Assembly (NCBI RefSeq): GCF_903819335.1
Contig: NZ_CAIJDE010000031.1
Coordinates: forward strand, 1 to 41,832
Length of the DNA stretch: 41,832 nucleotides
Direction: 5' to 3'
From: Flavobacterium panici
Lineage (GTDB): Bacteria; Bacteroidota; Bacteroidia; Flavobacteriales; Flavobacteriaceae
Shown in pieces: positions 22,933 to 31,679 of the stretch (the stretch's first letter is position 1; every line of letters starts with the position of its first letter). The notes beneath the pieces were generated by a model. The model was given only the letters and a program-made list of their open reading frames with translations, was not told the DNA's origin and did not search any database. The position numbers and the translations under genes are program-made.

Positions 22933-25900
22933 TTATTTCACAACCTCAACCCAGAATCCTTTTGTTCTTGCCAGGAATGTATTGTCGTACATGGCTTCGC
23001 ATTGTAAGCCTGGTAAATAATAATTCCCCAGATATGATGCGTTTAGCAGAATTCGGAACACTTTCGTTTCTCTGGATTTCATTCCGAAGTAGAAATTGGT
23101 TCTGTCGTCACGAATATCGATATAATCGGCAATGTTATTTACTGCGTCTCCATAATCTGTGAAACGTGTGTTTACAATTTCGAATCCCGAAGGGAGAATT
23201 TGCGATAACGCCACATTTTGAATACTTTCATTTCTTTGGTTTTTAATGGTAACCTCAGCAATAAATTCTGTTCCCTGACTTATTCTTGAAACATCTATAG
23301 TACTTCCTTTTCTGTTTTTGAAAACAATAGATGCCGAAACATCACTTTGAACAGCATTTTCATGTCCGATTGGTAAAATTCCAGTATTCAATACACGAAC
23401 ATAAACTGTATTATTTTTAAGATTTTTTAATGTGATACTATTTGTTCCGCTGGCAGCAGACAAACTACGATCTGCGATTGTTTTTTGCGTATTGATCGTT
23501 TCTCCTTTACCGTTTTTGCTAAACTGGATATTGATTCCTTTTGGACCGTTACTTATCGCAAATTTCGACATTGAATACAAGCAGTAAGCTGTTGTCTGCG
23601 TACTCATCCATTGATTTGCTGACATTTCTTTGGCTAATTTTGTTGCCGTTGCAAATGCTTTTTGTTTTTGATCTAAAAGAAGCAGCGTTTCTAAAGCCAT
23701 TGCTCTGTTTCTTTCCTCAGAACCATAATAGTAATAATTATAACCATCTGAATCTCCATCAATGCTTGTGTTTAACAACAAATTCTGTCCTGCTGATTTC
23801 TGACCAGCTAAAACATAAGCAGCAGCCAAACGAAGTTTACTTTCATTCGAAATTGATTTTGTTTCTCGAAGTCTGTTCATTGACGATAAATCGGCATTTC
23901 CGGCTAGAGCCAAAGTATATAATCTATAAGACTGAGCCAGATCATTTCCGTATTTAGGTTCAAAACGCCATTGTTTCGCTTCTTTCTGCTGATACGAAAG
24001 CCATTTTGATTTGAAATTAATTGGCAGTACGTAACCTTTTTTCTCTGCTTCAATCAAGAAATGTCCGGCGTACGAAGTTCCCCAATCGTCTGCAATTGTA
24101 CCTCCTTGCCAGTAAGGTAATCCTCCATTTGATAACTGGAAGTTTCCTAATCTCTGAATTCCTGCTGCAATATTTTTTTGAATAATATCTTTGCGTTTCG
24201 CATCAATATCAGCAACATCACTTAAGAATAATTGCGGGAAAACCGACGATGTTGTCTGTTCTACACAACCATGTGGATATTGAATTAAATATTGTAATCT
24301 TCCGTTCAAATTCATCGAAGGCATTGACGAAACTTCTAATCTCGCTTTATTGCTTCCGGCAACACCAAATGTTTTCCACGAAAGTGTTTTTGTACTATTT
24401 GGAGTCAAAATAACATCTGTAAAAGTACTTGTTACCGGATTCGGATTCGTCATATCGATTTCAACATCATAACTTGATTTCTCATTTCCAGATGTTGCAA
24501 TAACCTGCACTTTTGCAATTCCTGTTGCAGAACCTACAACTAAATTGAAATACGCCATTTTTTCGTCTGGCTGTGCAAAACTTAGTTTTTGAACCGCACT
24601 TCCCACAACTTTTAATCCGTTACTTGTTTTAATCTGAACAGAAACATTTTTGATTTTATTTTCTGTTGCAAAAACGGTAACCGGAATCGTCACTTTTTCT
24701 GAAGGTGAAATTTTTCTCGGTAACGAAGCCAGAACCATCAACGGACTTCTAACCGGAGTTGCCTTTTCTACACTTCCATAAGCACTTGTCGCAGCATCTC
24801 CGGCGACAACCATTGTTCTAACAGAACCAATGTATTTTGGAAGTTTTAATTGATGTGATTTTGTTTCTCCTTTTTCTAATTTAAACGGTCCATAATACAA
24901 TACAACAGGTTTAAAACGGTTTGCTTTTTTAGCTTTTCCACCGCCTAAATCCTGATCTCCACCAATACTGAAAATCTGATTTATTTTTCCACCATAAGCA
25001 CCAATTACATCATCATAAACGTCCCAGGTTTTTACGCCTAAAGCTTCACGCACATAGAAACTATCCCATGCATTTGGTGTTTTAAAACGAGTTAAATCCA
25101 GCAATCCTTCATCGACAACTGCGATTGTGTATGTCATTTCTTTTCCTGATTTTTCACCCACTTTAACCGTAAATGGCTGTTCTGGTTTTAATACATCAGG
25201 CATATTAATGGTTGGTGCCAAAATCGTGTTTTTATCCACCACTTCAATCGGAACGATTCCGTACATACGAATTGGCGAATCGTTTTTAGTCGAAGCGTGA
25301 GGCTGCAATAACGTGATATTAAAATAGACATTTGGCGCCATTGCTCCCGTAATTGGAACTTCAACTTTTGTTTCTCCATTTTTGGTTTCTGCCCAAAGTG
25401 TCTGTACAACTCGTGATCCATTTTCGATTGAAATTAAAGCACGTCCGCCTTCGCTTGAAGGGAAAGATATTTGTGCTTTTTCTCCAACGGCATAATTCTT
25501 TTTATCGGTAGAAAAAACTAACATATTTGCGGTTGAAGCATCTCTGTTTCTAGTTTTTCCAGACCAGATTGGCCAGTCAATATTTACGGTTAAAGCCGTG
25601 GCGTGTCCATCGTTTGGATCTTCAACACGAATTAAATAGCGTCCCCATTCTTCATCGGTTAAAGAAAATTGGAAACTTCCACGTCCGCTTGAATCTGTAT
25701 TAATTACCACAGATTTATAAGATGTTGTCGAATTTGATGAATTATAATTCGACAAGTTATCGCTAGAAGAATCCCACCACCATCTCCAGTCCACTTTATA
25801 GATTCTTACTTCAAGATTTCGAACTGCTTTTGGTCTTCCGTTTTCATCAACAGTAACTACTTCAAAACGATTATTCGTTCTGGTTTCAAGCATATTATAC

Positions 25901-28611
25901 TTGTTTAATTCAGGCGATTTTACCCCAACATAGGTTTTATATGGAGAATACGTTGTCGAAATAACATCGGTACTAAAATCTCCGCCTTCTTCATATACTT
26001 TTGTAATAAATGAAGCTCGAAGCATTCCCGGTGCCTGACCTTGTAATTTTGGCTGAATGTTTACAGAAGCTTTTCCGCTTTCGTTTAATTTACCCGAAAA
26101 CACATTGATTTCTTCTGTACTAAACTGACGAACCATATCATCAAAAGTATATTTTTCATAACCTTTAAAAGTTGTGGTTTGCTGCGAGAATTTAGCCTGC
26201 ATTTCTACATTTAAATTTTTAGCAATCGCACCATGAAGCCAAGTCACTTCCAGATTATCTGTATTTGGATAAGATGATGAAAGTGTTTTTCTGGTAAACG
26301 TATTTTTGATTTTTAAACGATTTGGTTTAATCGTTTCTATTTTAATGCTCTTGTAGAATTTAGCTCCGCCAACACTTACCATCGCTTCCCAATTTCCGGT
26401 TGGTGCATCTTGATTTGTTGGAACTATAAAGGCATAATGATTTAAATCGTTTGTTTTTTGAACAGTTTGATAAACTGTTTTTCCATTCGGATCGTTCAAT
26501 CTGAATTTTATCGGATGTGATTTCGGAAGTTTGTTCGCAGCATCATTTAAAATGAAAGACAAATATAAATTATCTCCCGGACGCCACACGCCTCTTTCTC
26601 CGTAAATAAATCCTTTTAAACCCTTTTGCAAAGTCTCTCCGGCAACATCAAAATTACTGACAGATAACGAAAGTCCGTCGTCTAGTTTCACATAAGTCGA
26701 TTGATCGCCTAAAGTAACAATTGCAAAATAGGCGAATTTATCCAGCTGGAAAGAAGCAATTCCTTCGCTGCTTGTTGCTTGCGTCGAAATTTTTTGCTGT
26801 TGAAAATTGTACAAATCAACTCTCGCGTTCGAAACCGGTTCAGTCGTTACAATATTATTTACAGCAAATAAATACGATTTATTTTCACCTCTTTTAGCAA
26901 TAACTCCTAAATCTGAGGCCAGAATATTAGTTGCAATTTTCGCATTATAATAATACGATCCAGAGCAAGGATCCTGGCTTTCTCTCCACTCATAATCATC
27001 ATAATAATAATCGTCGTAGGAGTTTCCGCTGTAGTTTACATCATTTTCGTCAACTTCTTCTTCCTCTGTTTCATCCTGATCTCCATCTGATGTTTCACAT
27101 TTATAAAGCGCGTATTTCTTTTTATATTCAAACTCAACTCTATAAATCGCTCCCGGTTCTGGTTTTATAATTTTAGATAAATCTAAGGCATACGTATTCC
27201 ATTTCGTGAGATTTACGAGCGTACTTTCTCTTAAATTAAGTGTGGTTTTTGCAATAGGCTGCGCTACTTTTTTGAGGTTTTGCGCACCATTTAATTCGTT
27301 ATATTGAAGAAACTGCAAAATATTGTTTTTGTAAATTTTATAAACCTTTACATCAACGGCACTTAAATTTACGGCTTCGAAATTCAGTTTTAAATTGTTT
27401 GAACTTGGCAGAATTGTTCCATTTTTAACGAAACGCACGCTTGGTTTAATCTGATCAAAAGAGATTTTTTCAGAATAGTTCGCTTCCATTTTTTTGCCAT
27501 ACTGGCTTTCAATTCCTTGGAAAACTTCCAAAAGCAATTCTCCAGTAATCACTTGTTCCGGTTCTTCATCTGGAACAACTTCGACTATATCTTCTACCGG
27601 AGCTTCTACAACGGCAGCGGCAGAATCGACAGCAACTGCAGCAGAATCAACGGTAACTTCTGCCGTTTCTTCCTCAACAACAACTGGAGCTGGTTCCTCT
27701 TTTTTAGGAGCGTTTTGGTTTGTAAAATATACTTTTAGTAAATTCCCTTGTGTAGAAAATTTTAAGTTATTAGTGTTTTCAATCGAAACTAATCCTTTAA
27801 AATCTTGTCCTTTTTCTAAAGGTTCAGAAAAATTAATTGAAACCGATTGATTGTTTCCATCGGGAACTTCAACTTTTATAATTTTAAATTCGTTTATACT
27901 TGTAATCGGAAAATCGATTTGTCCTTTTTGATCGATATCAAAATCATTTCCGTCATATATAATCTCCAAATTTGAAGCTTCAGAAAAACGCTGAATACTG
28001 TCGATTATAAAACGAAACTCTTTTGCAGGACCTGTCGTTTTCTCAAATTTAATTTTAAGATTGTTTCCTTTTTGTTTGGCTTCAACCAGTTTTTGAGCCG
28101 TTTCAAGATCAATTTTATCTGCAGTTTTTAAAACGCAGTTTAAATATTGATATTCTTTACTGTACGATTGAATATCGCCGGTATTTATGATAAAATCCTG
28201 CTTAACTGTTTTAACAGTAAAGTTGAATTTAGAAAGTTCCTTTTCTTTTTCTTTCGGAATTGCTGTCAGTTTATCTAAGTTTAAAGTAACCTGATATTCT
28301 GTTCCCAGATTCAGTTTTTTCTCGGGAATAAAAGCAATTGTATTGGTAGAAAGTGCTACCACTTTTCCGTGAACATTTGGTGAAATATCAAACAAATCGT
28401 CGTCTAATTCCTGATTGGGTTTCCAATCATTTTTATCGAAGGCCAAAACGACTCGGATATCAGAATCGGAGGAAACGATTCCGCTGGTAAAGCTGGTTAT
28501 GTACTCTTTAAATAATGAAAAATCTGAATTGAAATCTGCAGCCGATTTTCTGCCGCAGGATTGAAAAATAAAAAACACAAAAAATACGAGAACTAAACCT
28601 TTTGCTTTCAC
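22933..28611 (-). CDS. alpha-2-macroglobulin family lipoprotein
   Basis: Bacterial A2M (YfhM type) is a periplasmic protease trap that links covalently to attacking proteases through a thioester. The 1892 residues begin with a lipoprotein signal (GLVLVFFVFFIFQSC, Cys about 19), then N-terminal MG domains, a bait-type region, the A2M domain (about 1150-1300) and the thioester domain with HGCVEQ at about 1446-1451. Cys, Glu and Gln of the thioester are intact. Two low-complexity acidic inserts (about 304-350, rich in Glu/Val/Ala, and about 507-550, rich in Asp/Tyr/Glu) are unusual. The start is GTG, with an in-frame stop nine bases upstream. Together with pbpC it forms the canonical envelope-defence pair. 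Confidence 0.93.
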   Translation of the reverse strand: MKAKGLVLVFFVFFIFQSCGRKSAADFNSDFSLFKEYITSFTSGIVSSDSDIRVVLAFDKNDWKPNQELDDDLFDISPNVHGKVVALSTNTIAFIPEKKLNLGTEYQVTLNLDKLTAIPKEKEKELSKFNFTVKTVKQDFIINTGDIQSYSKEYQYLNCVLKTADKIDLETAQKLVEAKQKGNNLKIKFEKTTGPAKEFRFIIDSIQRFSEASNLEIIYDGNDFDIDQKGQIDFPITSINEFKIIKVEVPDGNNQSVSINFSEPLEKGQDFKGLVSIENTNNLKFSTQGNLLKVYFTNQNAPKKEEPAPVVVEEETAEVTVDSAAVAVDSAAAVVEAPVEDIVEVVPDEEPEQVITGELLLEVFQGIESQYGKKMEANYSEKISFDQIKPSVRFVKNGTILPSSNNLKLNFEAVNLSAVDVKVYKIYKNNILQFLQYNELNGAQNLKKVAQPIAKTTLNLRESTLVNLTKWNTYALDLSKIIKPEPGAIYRVEFEYKKKYALYKCETSDGDQDETEEEEVDENDVNYSGNSYDDYYYDDYEWRESQDPCSGSYYYNAKIATNILASDLGVIAKRGENKSYLFAVNNIVTTEPVSNARVDLYNFQQQKISTQATSSEGIASFQLDKFAYFAIVTLGDQSTYVKLDDGLSLSVSNFDVAGETLQKGLKGFIYGERGVWRPGDNLYLSFILNDAANKLPKSHPIKFRLNDPNGKTVYQTVQKTNDLNHYAFIVPTNQDAPTGNWEAMVSVGGAKFYKSIKIETIKPNRLKIKNTFTRKTLSSSYPNTDNLEVTWLHGAIAKNLNVEMQAKFSQQTTTFKGYEKYTFDDMVRQFSTEEINVFSGKLNESGKASVNIQPKLQGQAPGMLRASFITKVYEEGGDFSTDVISTTYSPYKTYVGVKSPELNKYNMLETRTNNRFEVVTVDENGRPKAVRNLEVRIYKVDWRWWWDSSSDNLSNYNSSNSTTSYKSVVINTDSSGRGSFQFSLTDEEWGRYLIRVEDPNDGHATALTVNIDWPIWSGKTRNRDASTANMLVFSTDKKNYAVGEKAQISFPSSEGGRALISIENGSRVVQTLWAETKNGETKVEVPITGAMAPNVYFNITLLQPHASTKNDSPIRMYGIVPIEVVDKNTILAPTINMPDVLKPEQPFTVKVGEKSGKEMTYTIAVVDEGLLDLTRFKTPNAWDSFYVREALGVKTWDVYDDVIGAYGGKINQIFSIGGDQDLGGGKAKKANRFKPVVLYYGPFKLEKGETKSHQLKLPKYIGSVRTMVVAGDAATSAYGSVEKATPVRSPLMVLASLPRKISPSEKVTIPVTVFATENKIKNVSVQIKTSNGLKVVGSAVQKLSFAQPDEKMAYFNLVVGSATGIAKVQVIATSGNEKSSYDVEIDMTNPNPVTSTFTDVILTPNSTKTLSWKTFGVAGSNKARLEVSSMPSMNLNGRLQYLIQYPHGCVEQTTSSVFPQLFLSDVADIDAKRKDIIQKNIAAGIQRLGNFQLSNGGLPYWQGGTIADDWGTSYAGHFLIEAEKKGYVLPINFKSKWLSYQQKEAKQWRFEPKYGNDLAQSYRLYTLALAGNADLSSMNRLRETKSISNESKLRLAAAYVLAGQKSAGQNLLLNTSIDGDSDGYNYYYYGSEERNRAMALETLLLLDQKQKAFATATKLAKEMSANQWMSTQTTAYCLYSMSKFAISNGPKGINIQFSKNGKGETINTQKTIADRSLSAASGTNSITLKNLKNNTVYVRVLNTGILPIGHENAVQSDVSASIVFKNRKGSTIDVSRISQGTEFIAEVTIKNQRNESIQNVALSQILPSGFEIVNTRFTDYGDAVNNIADYIDIRDDRTNFYFGMKSRETKVFRILLNASYLGNYYLPGLQCEAMYDNTFLARTKGFWVEVVK

Positions 28612-28809
28612 TTTTATTTAGAGTTAATGGTTAACAAGTTAGTAATTTAACATGATCGCTGTTTAAAGTCTTAACAGCAAAACGCAAATTAAATTACAAT
28701 AAAAGTAAAGTATTTTTTGATTCTTTAAGAAGAAAATTCTTTAGTAATAATTATTTAACTTTTGTTGAAGTTTGCAAGTTATTGCAGCATTGATTAAGAG
28801 CATCAAACC

Positions 28810-29442
28810 TTAAAGTTCTGTTCCTAATTTTGACAAAACCTTATTTAATTCGGCAAAATGCTTTTCTGAATTTGATGCATAAAACATTTGATTTCCACTC
28901 ATAATAATAATTACATCATCAGGACAATTTCCGTAAAAGTTTATTCCATCAAGCCATTGTTTAAAACCAACTCCTTTATCAGCAAAATTCTCTTTAATAA
29001 AATCTAATTCCTTCTGCTCTAATTCAAAAAAGGTATTGCATGGAAATTGTAATGCAAAACCAGCTTGCAGAAAAGCCATTGCAGTAAAAAAATCGGATAA
29101 TTTTTCTGTTTCTAAGTTCCAATCTTTTTCATCAGAACTCATATAAACAGGCGGATCAGGTTTCAACAAATCGTCTTTATGTATTCCCCAAACACAAGCT
29201 TTTTGATTTTCAGAATAAAAAATCAAATAGTCATCATGCTTATAATATTGAAAACGCTCTGGTACAATTAGTAAATCCTGTGTATGATTTAAATTTTGAA
29301 TTTTACCTAGTTCTGTATAATAATCCACAAAAACCTGGGGAAGTTTCCCAAAAATATTTTCAATAGTTTGAACTTCATCAGAAATAAAACCAAAAGGTTC
29401 TGTAATATGAAATAGTTTTTTTATTATTGAAAAATCAGTCAT
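28810..29442 (-). CDS. SMI1/KNR4 (SUKH)-like hypothetical protein
   Basis: This 210-residue soluble protein resembles the SUKH superfamily in its layout: a Leu/Pro-rich helix with GKLPQVFVDYYTELG (about 31-46), then a strand region with QDLLIVPERFQYYKHDDYLI, WGIHKDDL and an Asp/Glu-rich end. Many SUKH proteins are immunity proteins for secreted toxins, but others are housekeeping regulators; no toxin gene is seen nearby, so no role is assigned. It is 33 bases downstream of tadA on the same strand. The superfamily call is by appearance only. Confidence 0.6.
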   Translation of the reverse strand: MTDFSIIKKLFHITEPFGFISDEVQTIENIFGKLPQVFVDYYTELGKIQNLNHTQDLLIVPERFQYYKHDDYLIFYSENQKACVWGIHKDDLLKPDPPVYMSSDEKDWNLETEKLSDFFTAMAFLQAGFALQFPCNTFFELEQKELDFIKENFADKGVGFKQWLDGINFYGNCPDDVIIIMSGNQMFYASNSEKHFAELNKVLSKLGTEL

Positions 29443-29475
29443 AACTTATCGCTTATCAAAATATTCAAAAGGATT

Positions 29476-29919
29476 TTATTTACGTCTTTCCAGAAAAAAA
29501 CGCTTCATCAAATCTGCAGCCTCATTAGCCATTACACCAGAAACCACAGTTGTTTTTGGATGCAGTTTTGTTCCCATAGTTATAAAACCTCTCTGCTCGT
29601 CGCGCGCACCAAAAACGATTTTCGAAATCTGGCTCCAGTACAAAGCACCCGCACACATTTGGCAAGGTTCAAGCGTTACATAAAGTGTGCAGTCTTTTAA
29701 ATATTTTCCGCCAAGGAAATTGGCAGCGGCGGTTATGGACTGCATTTCGGCATGAGCGGTAACGTCATTAAGTAATTCTGTTAAATTATGGCTTCTTGCA
29801 ATTACTTTATCGGCTACAACAATAATGGCCCCAACAGGAATTTCGCCTTTAGCAAAAGCTTCTTCCGCTTCCTGCAAAGCTTTTTTCATGAAATATTCGT
29901 CGGTGAAAGGGTTTATCAT
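29476..29919 (-). CDS. tadA: tRNA-specific adenosine deaminase TadA
   Basis: TadA converts adenosine to inosine at the wobble position of tRNA-Arg(ACG). The 147 residues show the cytidine-deaminase fold with HAEMQSI (His zinc ligand and catalytic Glu, about 57-63) and PCQMCAGAL (two Cys zinc ligands, about 87-95), and a C-terminal helix (EAADLMKRFFLERRK) involved in tRNA binding. Length and motif spacing are normal. It is divergent from the TonB-like gene at 29981, with 61 bases between them, and upstream of the SUKH-like gene. Confidence 0.93.
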   Translation of the reverse strand: MINPFTDEYFMKKALQEAEEAFAKGEIPVGAIIVVADKVIARSHNLTELLNDVTAHAEMQSITAAANFLGGKYLKDCTLYVTLEPCQMCAGALYWSQISKIVFGARDEQRGFITMGTKLHPKTTVVSGVMANEAADLMKRFFLERRK

Positions 29920-29980
29920 AATTGCAAAAATAGGATTTTAGAACTTATTTTTTATTACATTTATTTTTTGATATTTGAAT

Positions 29981-30748
29981 ATGGAAGAAAAACATAAAAT
30001 AATAATTCCTAAACCTTGTGGTGAAAACTGGAACAAAATGACGCCAAACGAAAATGGCCGGTTTTGTTTGAGCTGTTCTAAAACGGTTGTTGATTTTACT
30101 TCCATGCTTCCTGATGAAATTCAGCATTTTTTCATTAAAAATCAAAACGAAAGAATTTGCGGAAAATTTAAAAACGAGCAATTAGATTCTATTACAATTC
30201 AAATTCCAAGTCGGGTTTTATATACGCAGACGAAGTACCATAAAATGTTTTTGCTGGCTTTGTTTGTTACAATGGGGACTACTTTATTTAGCTGTCAGGA
30301 TAAAAATGAGAAGAAACAAAAAATTGATAAAGTAGAAATTGTTGAGAATGATACAATATCTGCTACTACATTGGGTATGCCTGTCGTTCCCGATGATCAT
30401 CAAATAAAAACCGAAGACATAACTATTAATTATGATGATATTTTTAGTCCAATAAGTTTAGATGTCATACCTGAGCCAAAAAATGGAATGAAAAAGTTTT
30501 ATGCCTTTGTTAACGATAATTATGTTATCCCCAATAAAACAGAAAAATATACCGGAAAAATATATGTCTCGTTTGTAATAGAAAAAGATGGAAGTTTAAG
30601 TACTTTCAAAATATTACGTGATGCCGGAACCGGAACTGGCGAAGAAGCTATTAGAGTTTTAAAAATGTCCCCAAAATGGAATCCGGGAAAATTAAACAAT
30701 CATGCCGTTAGAACATCTTTGAACTTACCAATTTCTTTTAAGCAATAA
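29981..30748 (+). CDS. Cys4-domain / single-TM / TonB C-terminal domain protein (paralog 1)
   Basis: This 255-residue protein has three parts. An N-terminal cytoplasmic domain carries four cysteines (PCGENWNKM, RFCLSCSKTVVDF, ICGKF), a likely zinc-binding module found in Bacteroidota TonB-like proteins. One membrane segment follows (about 85-103, KMFLLALFVTMGTTLFSC). The periplasmic part ends in a TonB_C domain (about 165-255, IYVSFVIEKDGSLSTFKILR, LKMSPKWNPGK). The ATG at 29981 is chosen over a TTG two codons upstream. TonB proteins energise outer-membrane receptors, but no ExbB/D or receptor gene is adjacent. It is followed three bases later by a paralog with a nearly identical N-terminal half. 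Confidence 0.75.
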   Translation: MEEKHKIIIPKPCGENWNKMTPNENGRFCLSCSKTVVDFTSMLPDEIQHFFIKNQNERICGKFKNEQLDSITIQIPSRVLYTQTKYHKMFLLALFVTMGTTLFSCQDKNEKKQKIDKVEIVENDTISATTLGMPVVPDDHQIKTEDITINYDDIFSPISLDVIPEPKNGMKKFYAFVNDNYVIPNKTEKYTGKIYVSFVIEKDGSLSTFKILRDAGTGTGEEAIRVLKMSPKWNPGKLNNHAVRTSLNLPISFKQ

Positions 30749-30751
30749 ATA

Positions 30752-31627
30752 ATGAATAGAAAACATAAAATCACAATTCCTGAACCATGTCATGAAGACT
30801 GGAACAAAATGACTCCAGATGGAAATGGTCGTTTCTGTTTAAGCTGCTCTAAAACTGTTGTTGATTTTACAGCAATGCTTCCTGATGAAATTCAGCATTT
30901 TTTCATTCAAAATCAAAATAATAAAATTTGCGGAAGATTTAGAAAATCGCAATTAGATTCTGTTACAATTCAAATTCCAAGTCGAATTTTGTATGCACAG
31001 ACTAATTACTATAAAATGTTTTTATTGGCATTATTTGTGGCAATGGGAACAACTTTGTTTAGCTGTGCAGATAAAGAAGGAAATAAGAAAAAAATTGATA
31101 AAGTTGAAGTTGTAAAAGATACCGTTGCTAAAGAAAGAATTATGGTTGGAGACGTTCCAATTAATCCGAATGATGCTCATCATAACCCTTTACCGCCACC
31201 TCCTCCGCCTCCAAAAGTTGATCAGGTTAAATTTGTAAAAAATCCTGTAAATAATACTAAAAAAGAAAAATCTGCAAAGCTAAATTGTAAAAAAGCTGTG
31301 GAAGAAGAAGATAATTCAACATTTGTTACTGGTGCGGTTATGCAGACAAATGCAGAATTTCCTGGTGGAATTGATCAATTTTACACATTTTTTGCAAAAG
31401 AATTTAAAAAACCAGAAGGCTCAAATATTGGAAAAGCGAAAATAATTCTTGCGTTTGCTGTAGAAAAAAACGGTTCTGTATCTTATCTTCAATCTCAACC
31501 TGCTGTCGACCAGCCTTTAGAAAAAGAACTTATCCGAGTTTTAAGTTTATGTCCAAAATGGCAGCCGGGAGAATCAAATGGAAAAAAAATTAAAATGCAG
31601 TATTCTTTACCAATAGTATTGCAGTAG
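30752..31627 (+). CDS. Cys4-domain / single-TM / TonB C-terminal domain protein (paralog 2)
   Basis: This 291-residue tandem paralog of the previous gene shares an almost identical N-terminal Cys4 domain (RFCLSCSKTVVDFTAMLPDE) and membrane segment. The periplasmic half is diverged: it has a run of seven prolines (PLPPPPPPPK, about 149-158), a Lys-rich linker, and a TonB_C-like end (FPGGIDQFYTFFAKEFKKPE, CPKWQPGESNGKK). The Pro-rich spacer is the classic TonB feature for spanning the periplasm and is lacking in paralog 1. The three-base gap implies cotranscription. A role in energising a TonB-dependent receptor is possible but unproven. Confidence 0.75.
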   Translation: MNRKHKITIPEPCHEDWNKMTPDGNGRFCLSCSKTVVDFTAMLPDEIQHFFIQNQNNKICGRFRKSQLDSVTIQIPSRILYAQTNYYKMFLLALFVAMGTTLFSCADKEGNKKKIDKVEVVKDTVAKERIMVGDVPINPNDAHHNPLPPPPPPPKVDQVKFVKNPVNNTKKEKSAKLNCKKAVEEEDNSTFVTGAVMQTNAEFPGGIDQFYTFFAKEFKKPEGSNIGKAKIILAFAVEKNGSVSYLQSQPAVDQPLEKELIRVLSLCPKWQPGESNGKKIKMQYSLPIVLQ

Positions 31628-31657
31628 ATCTCACTTATAAAATTAAATTTAAAACCG

Positions 31658-31665
31658 TAAATTTG
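31658..31665 (+). promoter_or_regulatory. -7 element upstream of dxs
   Basis: TAAATTTG matches TAnnTTTG exactly, 15 bases before the dxs ATG. A TTA at 31635-31637 (gap 20) is the -33 candidate. It suggests dxs is transcribed separately from the TonB pair. Confidence 0.55.
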
Positions 31666-31679
31666 CTTTTTACCTTACA

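Noticed and set aside
28810..29442. SUKH-like gene as an immunity gene of a polymorphic toxin system
   Set aside because: No toxin, effector or tandem immunity genes are nearby; its neighbour is tadA.
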